A stretch of 64,000 bases of DNA from Prostheceraeus crozeri. Lineage: Eukaryota > Platyhelminthes > Polycladida > Euryleptidae. The notes under the pieces were generated by a model. That model was not told where the DNA came from and ran no database searches. It saw nothing but the letters and a program-made list of their open reading frames with translations. The DNA is taken from contig CAJQUW010001098.1 of the NCBI GenBank assembly GCA_907163375.1, forward strand, positions 62,001 through 126,000, given 5' to 3'. Made by a program: the position numbers and the translations under genes. Shown here piece by piece: positions 25,264-36,348 of this stretch (the stretch's first letter is position 1; each line of letters begins with the position of its first letter).

Positions 25264-28200
25264 TGTGGAGGAGAAACGATGACTGTATTGTTGTGATTGA
25301 TATTCGAGGCTTGTAAATGATTTAAATTCATTTCCGCCGTCACTCAGGTCTTCGCCTTATCGGGATGGTGACAGAATGATGTAAATGTTGATGTCAATTC
25401 TGATTTCCGGACACGAATTGGGTTGTTTATTGCGGTTTCAATGTATCTACATGTACATGATACAGTGATCGGTTTATTCAACAATGATTAAATTATTATC
25501 AAAAGAATGAAATTAATCCGCTCATATTCCATATAAATCTGATAGATTTTAGGATTCGTTCAAAGATTAAATATTTTGTACCAATTGAATCATCAAATAC
25601 ACAACAAATAAAAATTCGATACATTTCAGGTTTTCAAGAATCATCAGGGACGCGCTCATTATATCGCGTTGGCTTTCGTCTTAGTGACGCATAGCAAGTT
25701 ACAGAGGTGTCTTCTTTGTCACACGCACGAGTTCGCAGGAGACAGTCCTGTCACCATGTAAGTCCAATTTAAGGAGCACATGAATTCTGTTATCAATGAT
25801 GCCCAAGGTTCGACGAAAACTTGTGTCGGCCAAGTTTCTCCACAAAGTTGTGTTAAAAACCCAAGATTGCACAGCCCCAGAGTTGAAGAATTTGGGTTTT
25901 AAAACCCAAATTTTAAAAGCTTATCTTAGTTAGCTGTCAGGTCTTTTACAGCTATTCCTGTGCCTACTAATAGCAAGCGAAGAGCAGATCATGCATGTTA
26001 TGATAGTCATAGTGCTCTAAATTGAAAATGGATGCGTTTCATTGAGAGGTATATCATGCAAAAAAATATTTGCAAAACGTGGCAAAGCCTTCGCAAAAAT
26101 GCTCTTTTCAAAATAGTTTACAAATATCACCTTCCATCAGTCTGATTAGACTAAAAATATGCTGTCAGTTTAAATCAGAATAGCCTAGATCACACCGTTT
26201 GAATTGAAAAGAACGAGGAAGAATGCGACACGGTTCGATGCCCCCTCCTTAATTTGAATAATGCTATTCATACAGTCTGCTGCAGAAATAGGAATCCCCT
26301 AGGGAGTGAACAAATAGTCTGGCAGCACGCTACGCCACTGCTTACGAGCATTTTCAGTCCATACTTTTGCCTCATACTTTGTTCGATATGCACGCATCTT
26401 GCGCCATCGTCTTGTAAATGCGACCAGCATTTGGTTTCGCAGAATTACTTTTTTCGGAGCTACTGTACAAGTAGTAATTGGTGTATATTTCCATCTTTTG
26501 GTTTGTTCCAAGGTCATTTGCCAGTGTCGTAGGCCTAAAACATTCGGATTCGATCGACATAAATTAATGGCGTGTTTGTAAGATGTGCAAAATAAGCTAG
26601 CGTAGCGGCCTTTTTTCAATAAATTTTATGAAGTGATAAAGAGGATTTCTTTGTAACTGTCAACCATGACGAAAGAAGATAAAATTGCATTTCTGATGTA
26701 GCATATCCGCTTTTCTCTTTTGTAATGTCTTGAATTTATAAAATCTACATCTTTTTTCCTGCCAAAAATGTTAAATTCTTACTTTTATGGATAATTTATA
26801 TAGCTCTAACATTTTATGCAGAAAATTGCTATTTTTGTTGTAAAATCAAGAATATGTGCTGCATCGAAGAATGGGCTTGATAGACTAGCAACGCATGATT
26901 TCATGATTTGAAAGCACTACTTAGAAAGCTTGCTTAGCTAAAATATTGGACAAAATGAGTCTTTGCAAATAGGCCTTATGTGTAATTCTCCGTTGAAAAA
27001 TGTGATTTCTTTTCATTGCTGAAAAAATATTTTGATTTCTCACTAGTCCTTTTGTTTTCTCCTCCTTTAGCAAACAACATTTCGCTCAGCCACATAGCTC
27101 CCTTCAAATCAGTCTGATCGTTTTGTCAGGTCGCTCGCAATTTTGTAATTCCACGATGTCATTTATCATCGTGGAATTTCACGTGGGAAGTTTACTAGTT
27201 AATGTCTAACTAACGGTTTCTATTATTGTTATTTAGCCAGTAGTCTCACTGCCAACGACACACGTCAATTAGACAAGTGCGAGATATTCTCGTAGTGGCG
27301 CATGACATGGTAAGTACCCACTACGAGATATTCTCGTGATAGTACTCAAGGGGTTAAGACTTTGATGGAAAGAGAATAGATTCAAACAAAGCGCCAAAGC
27401 ATGAAATTTGTCGGAAAGAGACAGGCCTATCGTTATCAAGTTTACTTAAGAAAGTCAGATAGCAAACTAAATGACATAAATTCTTCTTTTAAATGTCTCA
27501 TCATGAACGCCTAACTTGCTTTTGAGATTATTATCAGTTTAGTTTGCCCTTTACGGCGCTCGAGACATGTCAGTTGGCCATAAGTATCGCTTCCTGTCTG
27601 CTAGTAGATTATTATTATTCAGCTTCAAGAATCAGTCTTCCATGTGCTGTTTGTAATCTTGTACATGTATGTTATCACTATCAGTGGCGGTTGACAACAA
27701 ATCATTGTGATTGACCTCTGCACCGGATATCGTATAAGAATTGGGCACATGAGTGATGCCGTATGAATGAAAAGGCGCTCCATGCAACGTTTGTTATTTT
27801 GTGATAAGTGCAAAAATCGAATATAATAATGATTCATACTTTTCAGGTTATATAAAAGAAACTTTTTTAACTATCAATGCGCAGCCGATACGGTCATGAT
27901 CCATTTTAATTTCATGTCATCAATGTTAAGCTTGATAAAACATGACATTCTTGTTTCACACCCGTTTTTCTCGACGTCATACATTTTTGGCCCAAAATAC
28001 TGGCTGGCAATGCATGTAAGGTCCATCTTTTTCAATTTAAAGTGAAGCTAAAATACAGCAGTCAACAGTAAGGCCTTTGGTATAGTTCGCCATAATTTAT
28101 ACAAGCAAAGTTGTAAAAGTAGAAATAAACGTTTCATAGAGATAAATTCTTCGCCAACAACAAAATTGCTAACATGATCATAAAAATGTCAGAACCTAGA

Positions 28201-28609
28201 AGCGCATCGCTTCCTTGAATCACTGATAGTCTAGATAATCTATATTTGCAACTTGCTTTGCTAGATATCTTCATGTTTCGAGACATTTAGGAGAGAAAAC
28301 TGCAGTAAGTCCAGTGCGGTCCATAACGGCTTTCATAGTTTGGCGAAATGATCATTTACTGCATGCATCTTGTGGTTCAGCGCCTTCGCTCAAGCAGGAT
28401 TTAAAGTTTTGGCTCTTCTGACCATCATTTCCCGAAGCCTGAAAAAAAATTTCCTTCTTCATTTGAAAACTGATGATGCGCATAGTGTTTTGCAAAGTGA
28501 ATTCAGACATATGCCAGGATCATGCTTCTCAAAGACGATGTAATATTCAAAGATGGAAAACTTCCATTGCCTTTGATGTTTCTTTCAAAAAATACAAATG
28601 CGGATGATT
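25264..28609. other. Intergenic, no gene seen
   Basis: Overlapping frames on both strands near 26254-26619 resemble no protein family and are treated as chance. A hairpin pair built on CGAGATATTCTCG lies at 27279-27338 and is followed by AAGGGGTTAAG, which resembles a piggyBac-type end. Confidence 0.5.
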
Positions 28610-28617
28610 CTTTAAAG

Positions 28618-29402
28618 CAGGGATGGGGATTCCTATCATTTTGATAGGACTCCGATTCCGACTCCGGGGGTTGATAGGACTCCGGCTTTTGATAGGACTC
28701 CGACTCCGGGTGGCAAGTATATATAGCCTAGTTTTTTTAAAAAAAACAGGCAACCCACATCATAGTTCATTATAAGCTTACCTGAACCTATCTTTAGTGA
28801 TCATTGCTGTATCAATTATCAATCATTTAAATGAAAGTTTATCAAATTTCGCTTTAAGTTGGATGCATGCGACTCGGCTCCTCCCATCTTCTTGATGTGT
28901 GCTTCACACGGTTTTTAACCAGTCTCTACTAGACAGGAAAATCTACCATTCTTCTCCAAAAAATATGAGTACACTTTCGATTTTAATATGCGCTTTAGAG
29001 GAGCCATCACACACGATTAACGTGAGAGTAAGAGGTATTTTTCGCAGACAAACTAGTATTTGATTTTTGTCTCTGATGTGATCTTTGGTGCGTAGGTGTG
29101 ATCGAGGCTAGGAAGGCTTGTCTTCTCTACTAAATCACCGATTGAAAAGAGAATCCTTTTTTCACTATCACGGTTCATTCCCTCAACTATTACAAGCTTT
29201 GCATGCAGCAGTGTCTCTATACTTTTGTTTGATGGAGAAAGTTGACATCGAGATAGTGATAGCTATATCATATAGCTATATTATAGTGACAGTATATTAT
29301 ACATACGGGGATAAATAATTTGTTTGTAATATATTTCAGGTCTAGTTATAGGCTGGAATCCGGAGTCCTATCACTTGATAGGACTCCGACTCCGCATCCC
29401 TG
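28618..29402 (-). mobile_element. Non-autonomous hAT transposon with 8-bp target duplication
   Basis: 785 bp, bounded by CAGGGATG and CATCCCTG, with subterminal repeats of GGACTCCGACTCCG and GATAGGACTCC at both ends. It is flanked by a perfect 8-bp duplication CTTTAAAG (28610-28617 and 29403-29410). CAGGG ends plus an 8-bp duplication define hAT. On the minus strand it carries a remnant BED-finger frame (ATG at 29007, stop at 28915) homologous to the one at 63612-63791, but with an early TAA. No catalytic domain is present. Confidence 0.92.
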
Positions 29403-29410
29403 CTTTAAAG

Positions 29411-30052
29411 TAGACCGAACTGCTTGGTTTTTTATCCGTAATTTTCTTCCTTGATGGATATGCGTCTATTAATAACTGTTTTATCATAACTCCCCATCGT
29501 TCGACGTGTAGGCCTATGCTATGCTCTTTGGATGCCGTTCTGACAGAGATTTCTCACGTTAAAGAATGCAGCTCTTTGCTGAATTTGAGTTCAATGCAGT
29601 TATAAACGTGAGCATATTAAATCGTTTATATGGATAGGCATATTGATGAAACCATCCTAGAAATCTGGTATTTAAAGATGCAGGGTGAATTTCAATAAGA
29701 AATGCCAACTGAGCGATTTCAAGTCCCATAACATTTCCTTTAAATATTGTTTTTTATTCAAAAGTGCAGTTTGTGTGAGTGTTCGATGGACATTCATGAA
29801 GCTGTAACCATCTATGGTTTTCACTTCTGCTTCGATTCTGGGCCAACGTATCGGAGTGTCATTGACATCACGTGGAAATCTATTGTCCCCGCATGAGGAA
29901 AACGATTAATGTTATTTATCGTGAAGAGCCTGACGCAGAATGATAAGAGTGTTTCCGCTGTAATTGTTCAGTGAACATCACAGTTCATGTTTTTGATGTT
30001 TATTTCATCGGAATACTTTGTAATTAATTGAGGGATCGATAAATGTACCTGT
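29411..30052. other. Intergenic, no gene seen
   Basis: No supported coding frame or repeat; one TAGGCCTA octamer at 29509. Confidence 0.5.
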
Positions 30053-31035
30053 CTAACTTACGTCAATTTACATATATCGCAGTTTTTTAAGCACAAAAAA
30101 CATAACTACTGATCAGTAGATTAACTTACAGAGCTTCATGGTATAAGAGGTAATGGATGAATTTCAAAAAATTGATTCCTCAATCATTTCACTGAAAACA
30201 ATGGGATTGTAGTGAAATAAACTAAGGTTATCGATAAGGAACTAACTTACGTCAAGCAGTTTTCTAGATGATTCAGTACGACTAAGAAACTGCTATTGTA
30301 GTTTAGATAGTCTTATTCTGTTCCAATGAGTATGTAATTATCAAAAATGTCAATACTTTTGTATATTACAAATGATTCAAATTTTTGTTCTCGAAACTTA
30401 CGTTAACTTCTGAAAAAGTTAGTGAAAGTAAGTTAGTGAAAAAGCTATCCGAAGTAATCGAATCGATTTCTGCGAAGTCATTTATGATGACACATTTCGA
30501 TATTTCACTATAAAATTCATTTTCAATTGTTGCTTCATTTTGAAAAAAGTTAAATGACCTCAAAATAAAGCTACTGAAATATGAAGAGTTGCTTGAGTTG
30601 AAGTGCTGAAACAATCATAATCTTGAAGTTTAATTCTCCAAAAGTGTCTTCTGCGCTTCTAATTCATCAATGCTAAAATAAAAAAAGCATCGAGTTAGAA
30701 CGCAATTTACTACGAGTAGGAACTTAAGGACAACATACGATCTGGAATTGTATTGATAATGATGGATATCGTTGACAAATACACCTGCTCGACTCTTGAC
30801 GAAATTCAATCTGCACACTGAAACCAAGACCAAGCTACATTTCATCCTGTTGTATTATATTACCGAACTAACGAAGATAAGTCTTTATCACTCTTAAGCC
30901 TCTGTTTTTTATCTAAGATCGTCAATCATAATACGACAGTGGTAATTTCAATTGTATTAAAACTAATGGAATGTATCCAAGAAGCCATGTATCTTGAGGT
31001 CTCAGTGATACATTTCTTTACGGGACAGCCCTACA

Positions 31036-31426
31036 TTGCAATATCGAAATAAGACAATATTCAGTTTCATTTCAAATATGTGTAATAGCAATCTAGAAAT
31101 ATTTTGGCATAATTTCGAAACATCCCATGGAAAAGGACATTGCGACGGAATCGGAACAGTAGCCGAACGATCGGGTAATGAAGCAGTAAAGCAAGAAAAG
31201 CTTGTTATTCAAGATACAAATGATTTCATAAAGTGGTCATCTGATTTTCAAGAATCGATCATGAATACGAGGCTGGATGCCAACATGTTAAATCGCTATA
31301 CCGCCAATCATCTCAATCCCAGGGACATTTGATGTACATAGTTCTTCAACAGGAATACCTGGATTGATAAAAATTCGAAACGTGTCCTGCTGTAGAACCA
31401 GTTGTTCATTGGGACTTCTGAACTGT
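31036..31426 (+). pseudogene. Frameshifted fragment with HGKG-x-CDGIG motif
   Basis: The first frame contains WHNFETSHGKGHCDGIGTVAER and DANMLNRY. Near 31300 it shifts to the next frame, which continues PPIISIPGTFDVHS and IRNVSCCRTSCSLG to a stop at about 31426. From memory, the order HGKG-x-x-DGIG, then IPGT-x-x-x-H, then a Cys-rich VSC motif occurs in repeated, transposon-associated invertebrate proteins of unknown role. It lies inside the putative older transposon and may be a relic of its gene. Confidence 0.45.
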
Positions 31427-31613
31427 TGAAAAAAAGATCGATTCAACGACGATAATTATTGGAAGCTGCAAGCATTGCAAGTAAGGCGTTATAGAAAATT
31501 ACTAAAAATTTTATAATTGATTTTGTAATACTAATGCTTGCTTATAAATCAACATTGAAAATTTTGTAAATAATTTGAATAATTTTACCAAGCTGCGATA
31601 ATTCTATGTTATC

Positions 31614-33180
31614 ACAGGTTTTTGCAGGAAATAACGACGTTTCCTCAATTGATTACGTCATTTTGCATAGAATATCGTCAATATGCAATGATTAACGGCA
31701 TAACAGAGACTAACGGCACAAACAAAACATTCCGTCCTTTTGTACTTTATTACGACGTAGGCCCATTGCTTTACTGGCGCTTGCAAAACTGAATGGCAAT
31801 GAGGTGAGTGTTGATCGGCAATGTCAAAACGTTACGACATGATGCAGTATTTAAGGACAGCCGGCGCTGTGAGCGCGCACAGTTGGAAAAATGAGACGAA
31901 GAAGAATGATACCGTTGCTGGATAAAAAGAGAATTGTGGATGCCTATGAGAATCCAAACTCGGACTATGTAGAGGTAGCTGCGGCGCTTAACATTCCGCG
32001 AGGGACAGCCTGGTCAATCATACGTCGCTATCTGGAAGATGGTGAGGTAATGGTACGGAAAAGAGGGGGTGGACGACGACAGCTTGCAACTCGAGAGATG
32101 ATTGATTGCCTTGTTGGAACTGTCGAACAACACCCTAATTACACGTTGCGACAACTCAGCGAAGAGCTTCGACTTCAATTACCAGACAGTCCTCGTCTCA
32201 GTGAGTCCACAGTCCATCGCGTGCTAAGATGTAGCCTCATCACAATGAAGAAGCTGGAGTCACCACCTGCTGATCGTAACAGAATGGATGTCAAACTTGC
32301 TCGCCGAGCCCACCCGGAATGGCTCACACCAGCAGATCCTCACATTATCTACATTGATGAATCAGGTTTTAACTTATGGACGAGTCGATCTCGAGGACGA
32401 TCTGCAAGAGGACATTGCGCACAGCGCATCGTCGGAGCTAGACAATGCCCAAATTTTACCCTCATTCTGGGAGTGTCCAGTCAACGAGGCTTAGTACATC
32501 ACACTATCCGTGAAGGAGGAACGACAGCGGATGCATTTAACGACTTTTTGGCGCACCTTATCAACGGCCACTTCCTTCCCAATGAAGAGGCTGTCCTCCT
32601 TGACAATGCACTCAGTCATCGCCGTGCCACGGACGTCAGCGATCAACTTGCCAACGCTGATTTACATTATCTGCCACCCTACTCACCTTTCCTAAACGCA
32701 GCAGAAAATTGTTTCAGCATTTGGAAGGCGGGTCTACGACGCCAATTGGAGGTGAGGGAACAGTTACTTCGCCAGCCATATCAAGAGCAACTGGCAAATC
32801 GGCTTGCTGAGCAAAATTTGGTGGAATTCACTCCAGCTGCTTGTAATGCTGCCCATCGGCGAAAAAGACGCATCTTCACCGCATGCATTCAGATGCAGGA
32901 CATAAGTGATGACCATGCATAATGATGTGACATAATGACATTCATAATTTGAATAAAAACTGTCTTGGATATATTGGGTTTTGCAAAATGACGAGTATTT
33001 AGATGAACCGTCGTTATAACTGACAAATGCTTTTGTTTAGAGAAGAAGTCGTTAAATTTGAAATTGACTATTTGTCGTTAACAAATGAACCGATTTCATT
33101 AATTTGTGATTAAAGCCGTTAAGTTACGCATTATGCCACTCTGTAATGCACAACTGCCTCTATTAAACGCAAAAACCTGT
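31614..33180 (+). mobile_element. Tc1/IS630-like transposon, apparently intact
   Basis: 1.57 kb, bounded by ACAGGTTTTTGC (31614) and GCAAAAACCTGT (ending 33180), short inverted repeats on either side of a full-length transposase frame. A TA follows the right end. The left flank reads ATC, so the TA duplication is not confirmed. The coding part is richer in GC and CpG than its surroundings, as expected of a recent arrival. Confidence 0.75.
31891..32922 (+). CDS. IS630/Tc1-type DDE transposase, 343 aa, intact
   Basis: The N-terminus (about 8-70) reads as a helix-turn-helix DNA-binding region (KKRIVDAYE...VAAALNIPRGTAWSIIRRYLE). A second HTH-like part (85-115) follows, with STVHRVLR. The DDE catalytic core (DDE_3 type) shows YIDESGFNLW (Asp156), LLDNALSHR (Asp238) and PPYSPFLNAAENCFSIWK (Glu272), with 33 residues between the last two acids, one short of the classical Tc1 DD34E. 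Length and motifs are complete, with no stop or frameshift. TATTTAAGG at about 31848 may be a TATA-like promoter. The protein would bind its element's ends and cut and paste it. Confidence 0.9.
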   Translation: MRRRRMIPLLDKKRIVDAYENPNSDYVEVAAALNIPRGTAWSIIRRYLEDGEVMVRKRGGGRRQLATREMIDCLVGTVEQHPNYTLRQLSEELRLQLPDSPRLSESTVHRVLRCSLITMKKLESPPADRNRMDVKLARRAHPEWLTPADPHIIYIDESGFNLWTSRSRGRSARGHCAQRIVGARQCPNFTLILGVSSQRGLVHHTIREGGTTADAFNDFLAHLINGHFLPNEEAVLLDNALSHRRATDVSDQLANADLHYLPPYSPFLNAAENCFSIWKAGLRRQLEVREQLLRQPYQEQLANRLAEQNLVEFTPAACNAAHRRKRRIFTACIQMQDISDDHA

Positions 33181-34097
33181 AGACCCTCATGGGTATTCGA
33201 AATAATTGAAATAACTAGCACTCTCATAATCATTACAATATTGTAAATATTCCAAGTAAATGTTGATATTGACAGAATGTATTTAGAGGAATATAATATT
33301 TGTTAGCCACTCGCAGTTAGCTTCGTGCACAACAGCCAATGCTAGGCGGCCTAATGTTTGTGATGCATCCGTGCTTGATTTTTGTTTTGAAATAATTGAA
33401 TGTTGATTGTCAGCCTGGAATACTATATCCGGAGACCGACAAAATATCCGTCATTCGAGCAGATAAGAACGAAAATCCACGTGGATGCCATCTTCTTCTG
33501 GTGCATTCCATACGGAAATTGGTCAAATCAGAGACTGACTCTTACAACCAACGATGTGAGCGGGGTACTGTTGTTATGGAAGGTTTATTCGAATCCGGAT
33601 GCCACAAATAATTTTATACTGCTGAAAAGTAGGCATGGGATTGTTCCAACGGCGGCTCATATCTGCAGGCTCCCTAACGATTGGACTGGGACGAATTCAC
33701 GGAATATCTCAATGTCATCGCCAAAAATGACTATAATTTTGAGAATTGTTGGTCTTCTTTGATATTTTGAAATTGACGAATGACTTCTTCGTTGAAATTT
33801 AATCATGATTATCGGAAATGATCATTTCTTTTGTGAATTAGTACGGGTTTGCAGTAGCAGAGAGGGAAAATCTAAAATATGACTAACCTACGTTAAATGT
33901 CAATGGGTAATCACTGATAAGTTTGAAAATGGATGTCATGGCAGCCTGAAGTAAACAATAGGCAATTAATTTCTTAACGCTAACATGGCCATGAACTGCA
34001 TACACACATTTACAGCAGCAATTTCCATGTTCATATGAATTCAGACATTCCGCAATAATCCAAAGGCATCTTATCAAAATTATTAACGTAAGTTAGA

Positions 34098-35366
34098 TGC
34101 TGAAATATTATCATTTATTAAAAACTCAATAATTAGTAAAGTAAGAAAGTTTGAATGTTAATATTGCAGGTAAGATCTTTTCATACACTATATTTGTAAA
34201 AAATATCAAAACCGACGCGGTTTTGAAAAGTTTAATTTTCAAAAAAAAAATTATCTCAGTTGACGCTTCTTATTGAAATTCACCCTGAAGGTTTACATGC
34301 AGATCAATGATACAGCTGATGATATGCATCCTACAGCATAGGCCTACAGCCTACGACACCATAGGGAAATTCTAACCGGCTATCGAAAAGAAGCGGCAGC
34401 TGATTTAGGCTTACTATACATGCATAATCGCATGGTGAATGGTAAGCTATGATTAGCAGGCCTATGGGTCTCATTGTCTGCACAAATAAAGATCGTCTTA
34501 TGAAAATACTGCATGCGCATAACCCGCATGTGGATGTGTGAAATTAAAAAATATGGCGGGTCGTCACTCTAAAACGCATGTTCTTGATTCTATGAAGTAG
34601 AAGTTCTGATATACATGTATGAAGCACACTTTGGTATGAAGTAAGAGCGATCCAGTAATGTTCTGAATGATGAGGTGGAATTATAGGCCTACATTACTCG
34701 CCGAAGCACTTCTGCTTTCAATAGAATAATAGCAATCAAGGTCGGAAATGTAGCTTAAAACCTGCCGAAGTTGATAACGGCAATGTTAGTGGGTAAGCTT
34801 CTTCATTCAGGCATGACATTCGGGAAGTGATCAACATGTGAAAGTCTCGCAGTCATCCAGATTGCGTGAATGTTTTTCTTAGACACTGCATGGGTTTTAT
34901 TGCCAGCATGAAATTATGATAGCAATTTGATATAAATATGTAGCCTAATGCATGTATTTCGATGACTGCATGAAAAATCAATGTTTTACGTTAATTGCAA
35001 TTTTCATCGCAACTTTTTCAACTTAAGTCTTTCCCCAAATTCCAAAATAAGCTTACGTGTGAGAAGTCGCCGACTTGACCCAACCTAAATTCAGATTAAA
35101 AATGGACGCATTTTATGTTTGAATGAAATTTTTAGGCCGCTTGCTTTTCACTATTATTTTTTGTCGTGCTTCTTCGAGAATTCTTTAAAACACTTTTTTT
35201 TTTGTAAACACTGTATTACATAATTTAGTATATCATTGACATGTGTTATCTTTGTAATAGGCTATGTCAAAATGTTTTTGGACTGTCAAAATGAACGGCC
35301 GACAATGGGCTGTTGAATAGGCCTATTTATCTGATATTTCATCTGTTTTCATATTTGACTGTTTCA
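34098..35366. other. Intergenic flank left of the Polinton
   Basis: No gene seen. Three TAGGCCTA octamers (34339, 34684, 35318) fall in 1 kb. The last six bases before the Polinton, 35367-35372, are its target duplication. Confidence 0.5.
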
Positions 35367-35372
35367 GCACGA
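35367..35372. repeat. Polinton target-site duplication, left (AGCACG)
   Basis: Identical to 56024-56029; 6 bp is the Polinton hallmark. Confidence 0.93.
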
Positions 35373-35700
35373 GTAGTTAAAAATGCGAACGCAAAAAGTG
35401 AGGATTAAAACGAGGATGCGAACATGGCGTTCCGAACATGTAAATATGAACATTTGAATTCGAACCGCGTTCCGATTGGGATTTGAATTTGAGTTCATGT
35501 TTCGAGGTTTGGTACAATCAATTGTGTACTGGGGTTGTAACAGCCTGTTCCGATTTTGAATTAAAGTGAGTGAATTAGAACAGGGATGCGAACATTTATT
35601 TCGAAACTTGAATAGATAGTTGTTTGTTTTGAGACTGCTTGCTCAAATGCGACAATTGTGGCCATTGTGACTATGATGACAATTTTATTTATTTTCATAA
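35373..35700 (+). repeat. Polinton left terminal inverted repeat
   Basis: 328 bp, complementary to 55696-56023; I noticed one difference. It contains short repeats of ATGCGAACA and a hairpin CCTGTTC/GAACAGG. In this family the ends carry covalently attached terminal protein and serve as replication origins. Confidence 0.93.
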
Positions 35701-35734
35701 CTAGGTTAAGTTATAAATACGTGGAAGTTGCTTC

Positions 35735-36238
35735 ATGGTTAGCTTCCCAATTTCATGGATTGTTGCAAGAGACCTTGGTTATTCGCTAAAGGCCATAGAA
35801 ACTGTTACAAATCTAAATGAAAATATCAAAGCTGGCGATTTAGTTGAACGACTAATGGATCTGGATGAGCATACCATGAATGCTAATTTGGATCGTAGTT
35901 GGATAGAAGATTTCTCAATGCTACATCATAAAGACAGTGAAATTAGGAGGATGAAATTAGAACTTTCTGAAACGGAGATAAAAAAAGTGAAACCTTCAAT
36001 TGATTTATCGAAATGTTCTATCGATGAAAGTGACTTCAGAAAGAAATTAGAAACAGAGACGTTTAAACTATTATGTGAACGGAACTGCATTAGGTGTTTT
36101 GAACGGGAAAAATCCCTTCTCTTCTTACCATGTTCTCATTTTGTCATGTGTTCTACATGCTATACACCCTTGGAAACTACATTTTGTCCCCTTTGTGATG
36201 AAGAAATAATTTCAACAGTCACTGTATATCGTTCATGA
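35735..36238 (+). CDS. IAP-like UBA-RING E3 ubiquitin ligase (Polinton)
   Basis: 167 residues. The C-terminal RING of C3HC4 type (about 118-167) reads C-x2-C (CIRC), LPCSH, CSTC, CPLC and ends STVTVYRS, matching the RING-plus-tail form of inhibitor-of-apoptosis proteins. The N-terminal part (about 8-45: ARDLGYSLKAIE, DLVERLMDL) resembles their UBA domain. No BIR domain is visible. Expected role: ubiquitin ligase acting on host apoptosis or immune factors, in the cytosol. It is the first gene inside the left repeat. TTATAAATAC at 35711 lies only 24 bp before the ATG, so the leader would be extremely short or a later Met (near residue 48) is used. Confidence 0.8.
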   Translation: MVSFPISWIVARDLGYSLKAIETVTNLNENIKAGDLVERLMDLDEHTMNANLDRSWIEDFSMLHHKDSEIRRMKLELSETEIKKVKPSIDLSKCSIDESDFRKKLETETFKLLCERNCIRCFEREKSLLFLPCSHFVMCSTCYTPLETTFCPLCDEEIISTVTVYRS

Positions 36239-36284
36239 TGAGTCATCATGCGTGTCTGTGATTGGTTGCTATTGTGCAGCTTTT

Positions 36285-36293
36285 GTATATAAG
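36285..36293 (+). promoter_or_regulatory. TATA box GTATATAAG
   Basis: Lies 56 bp before the ATG of the next gene. GATTGGTTG, an inverted CCAAT box, lies about 20 bp upstream. The same nonamer occurs at 37473 and, inverted, at 55146. Confidence 0.65.
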
Positions 36294-36348
36294 ATTATCA
36301 CACTTCTATTACAACCATACTTGTTGAGGATTGTAGACATTAATAAAC

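Larger units (their letters stand above)
30053..34097. mobile_element. Putative older transposon with TCTAACTTACGT ends
   Basis: The left end TCTAACTTACGTCAA (30053) and right end TTAACGTAAGTTAGA (to 34097) are inverted. Further copies of the motif lie just inside: CTAACTTACGTCAA at about 30242, AACTTACGTTAA at about 30398 and CTAACCTACGTTAA at about 33887. Such terminal plus subterminal repeats are typical of DNA transposons. It contains a broken reading frame (31036-31426) and a younger Tc1/IS630-like insertion. No target duplication could be confirmed and the superfamily is unknown. Confidence 0.4.

Noticed and set aside
26254-26619. Possible gene on either strand
   Set aside because: Open frames occur on both strands at once and neither resembles a family or shows start/splice context.
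33400-33762. Reading frame right of the Tc1/IS630-like copy
   Set aside because: No recognisable motif in either overlapping frame; left as part of the putative older element.
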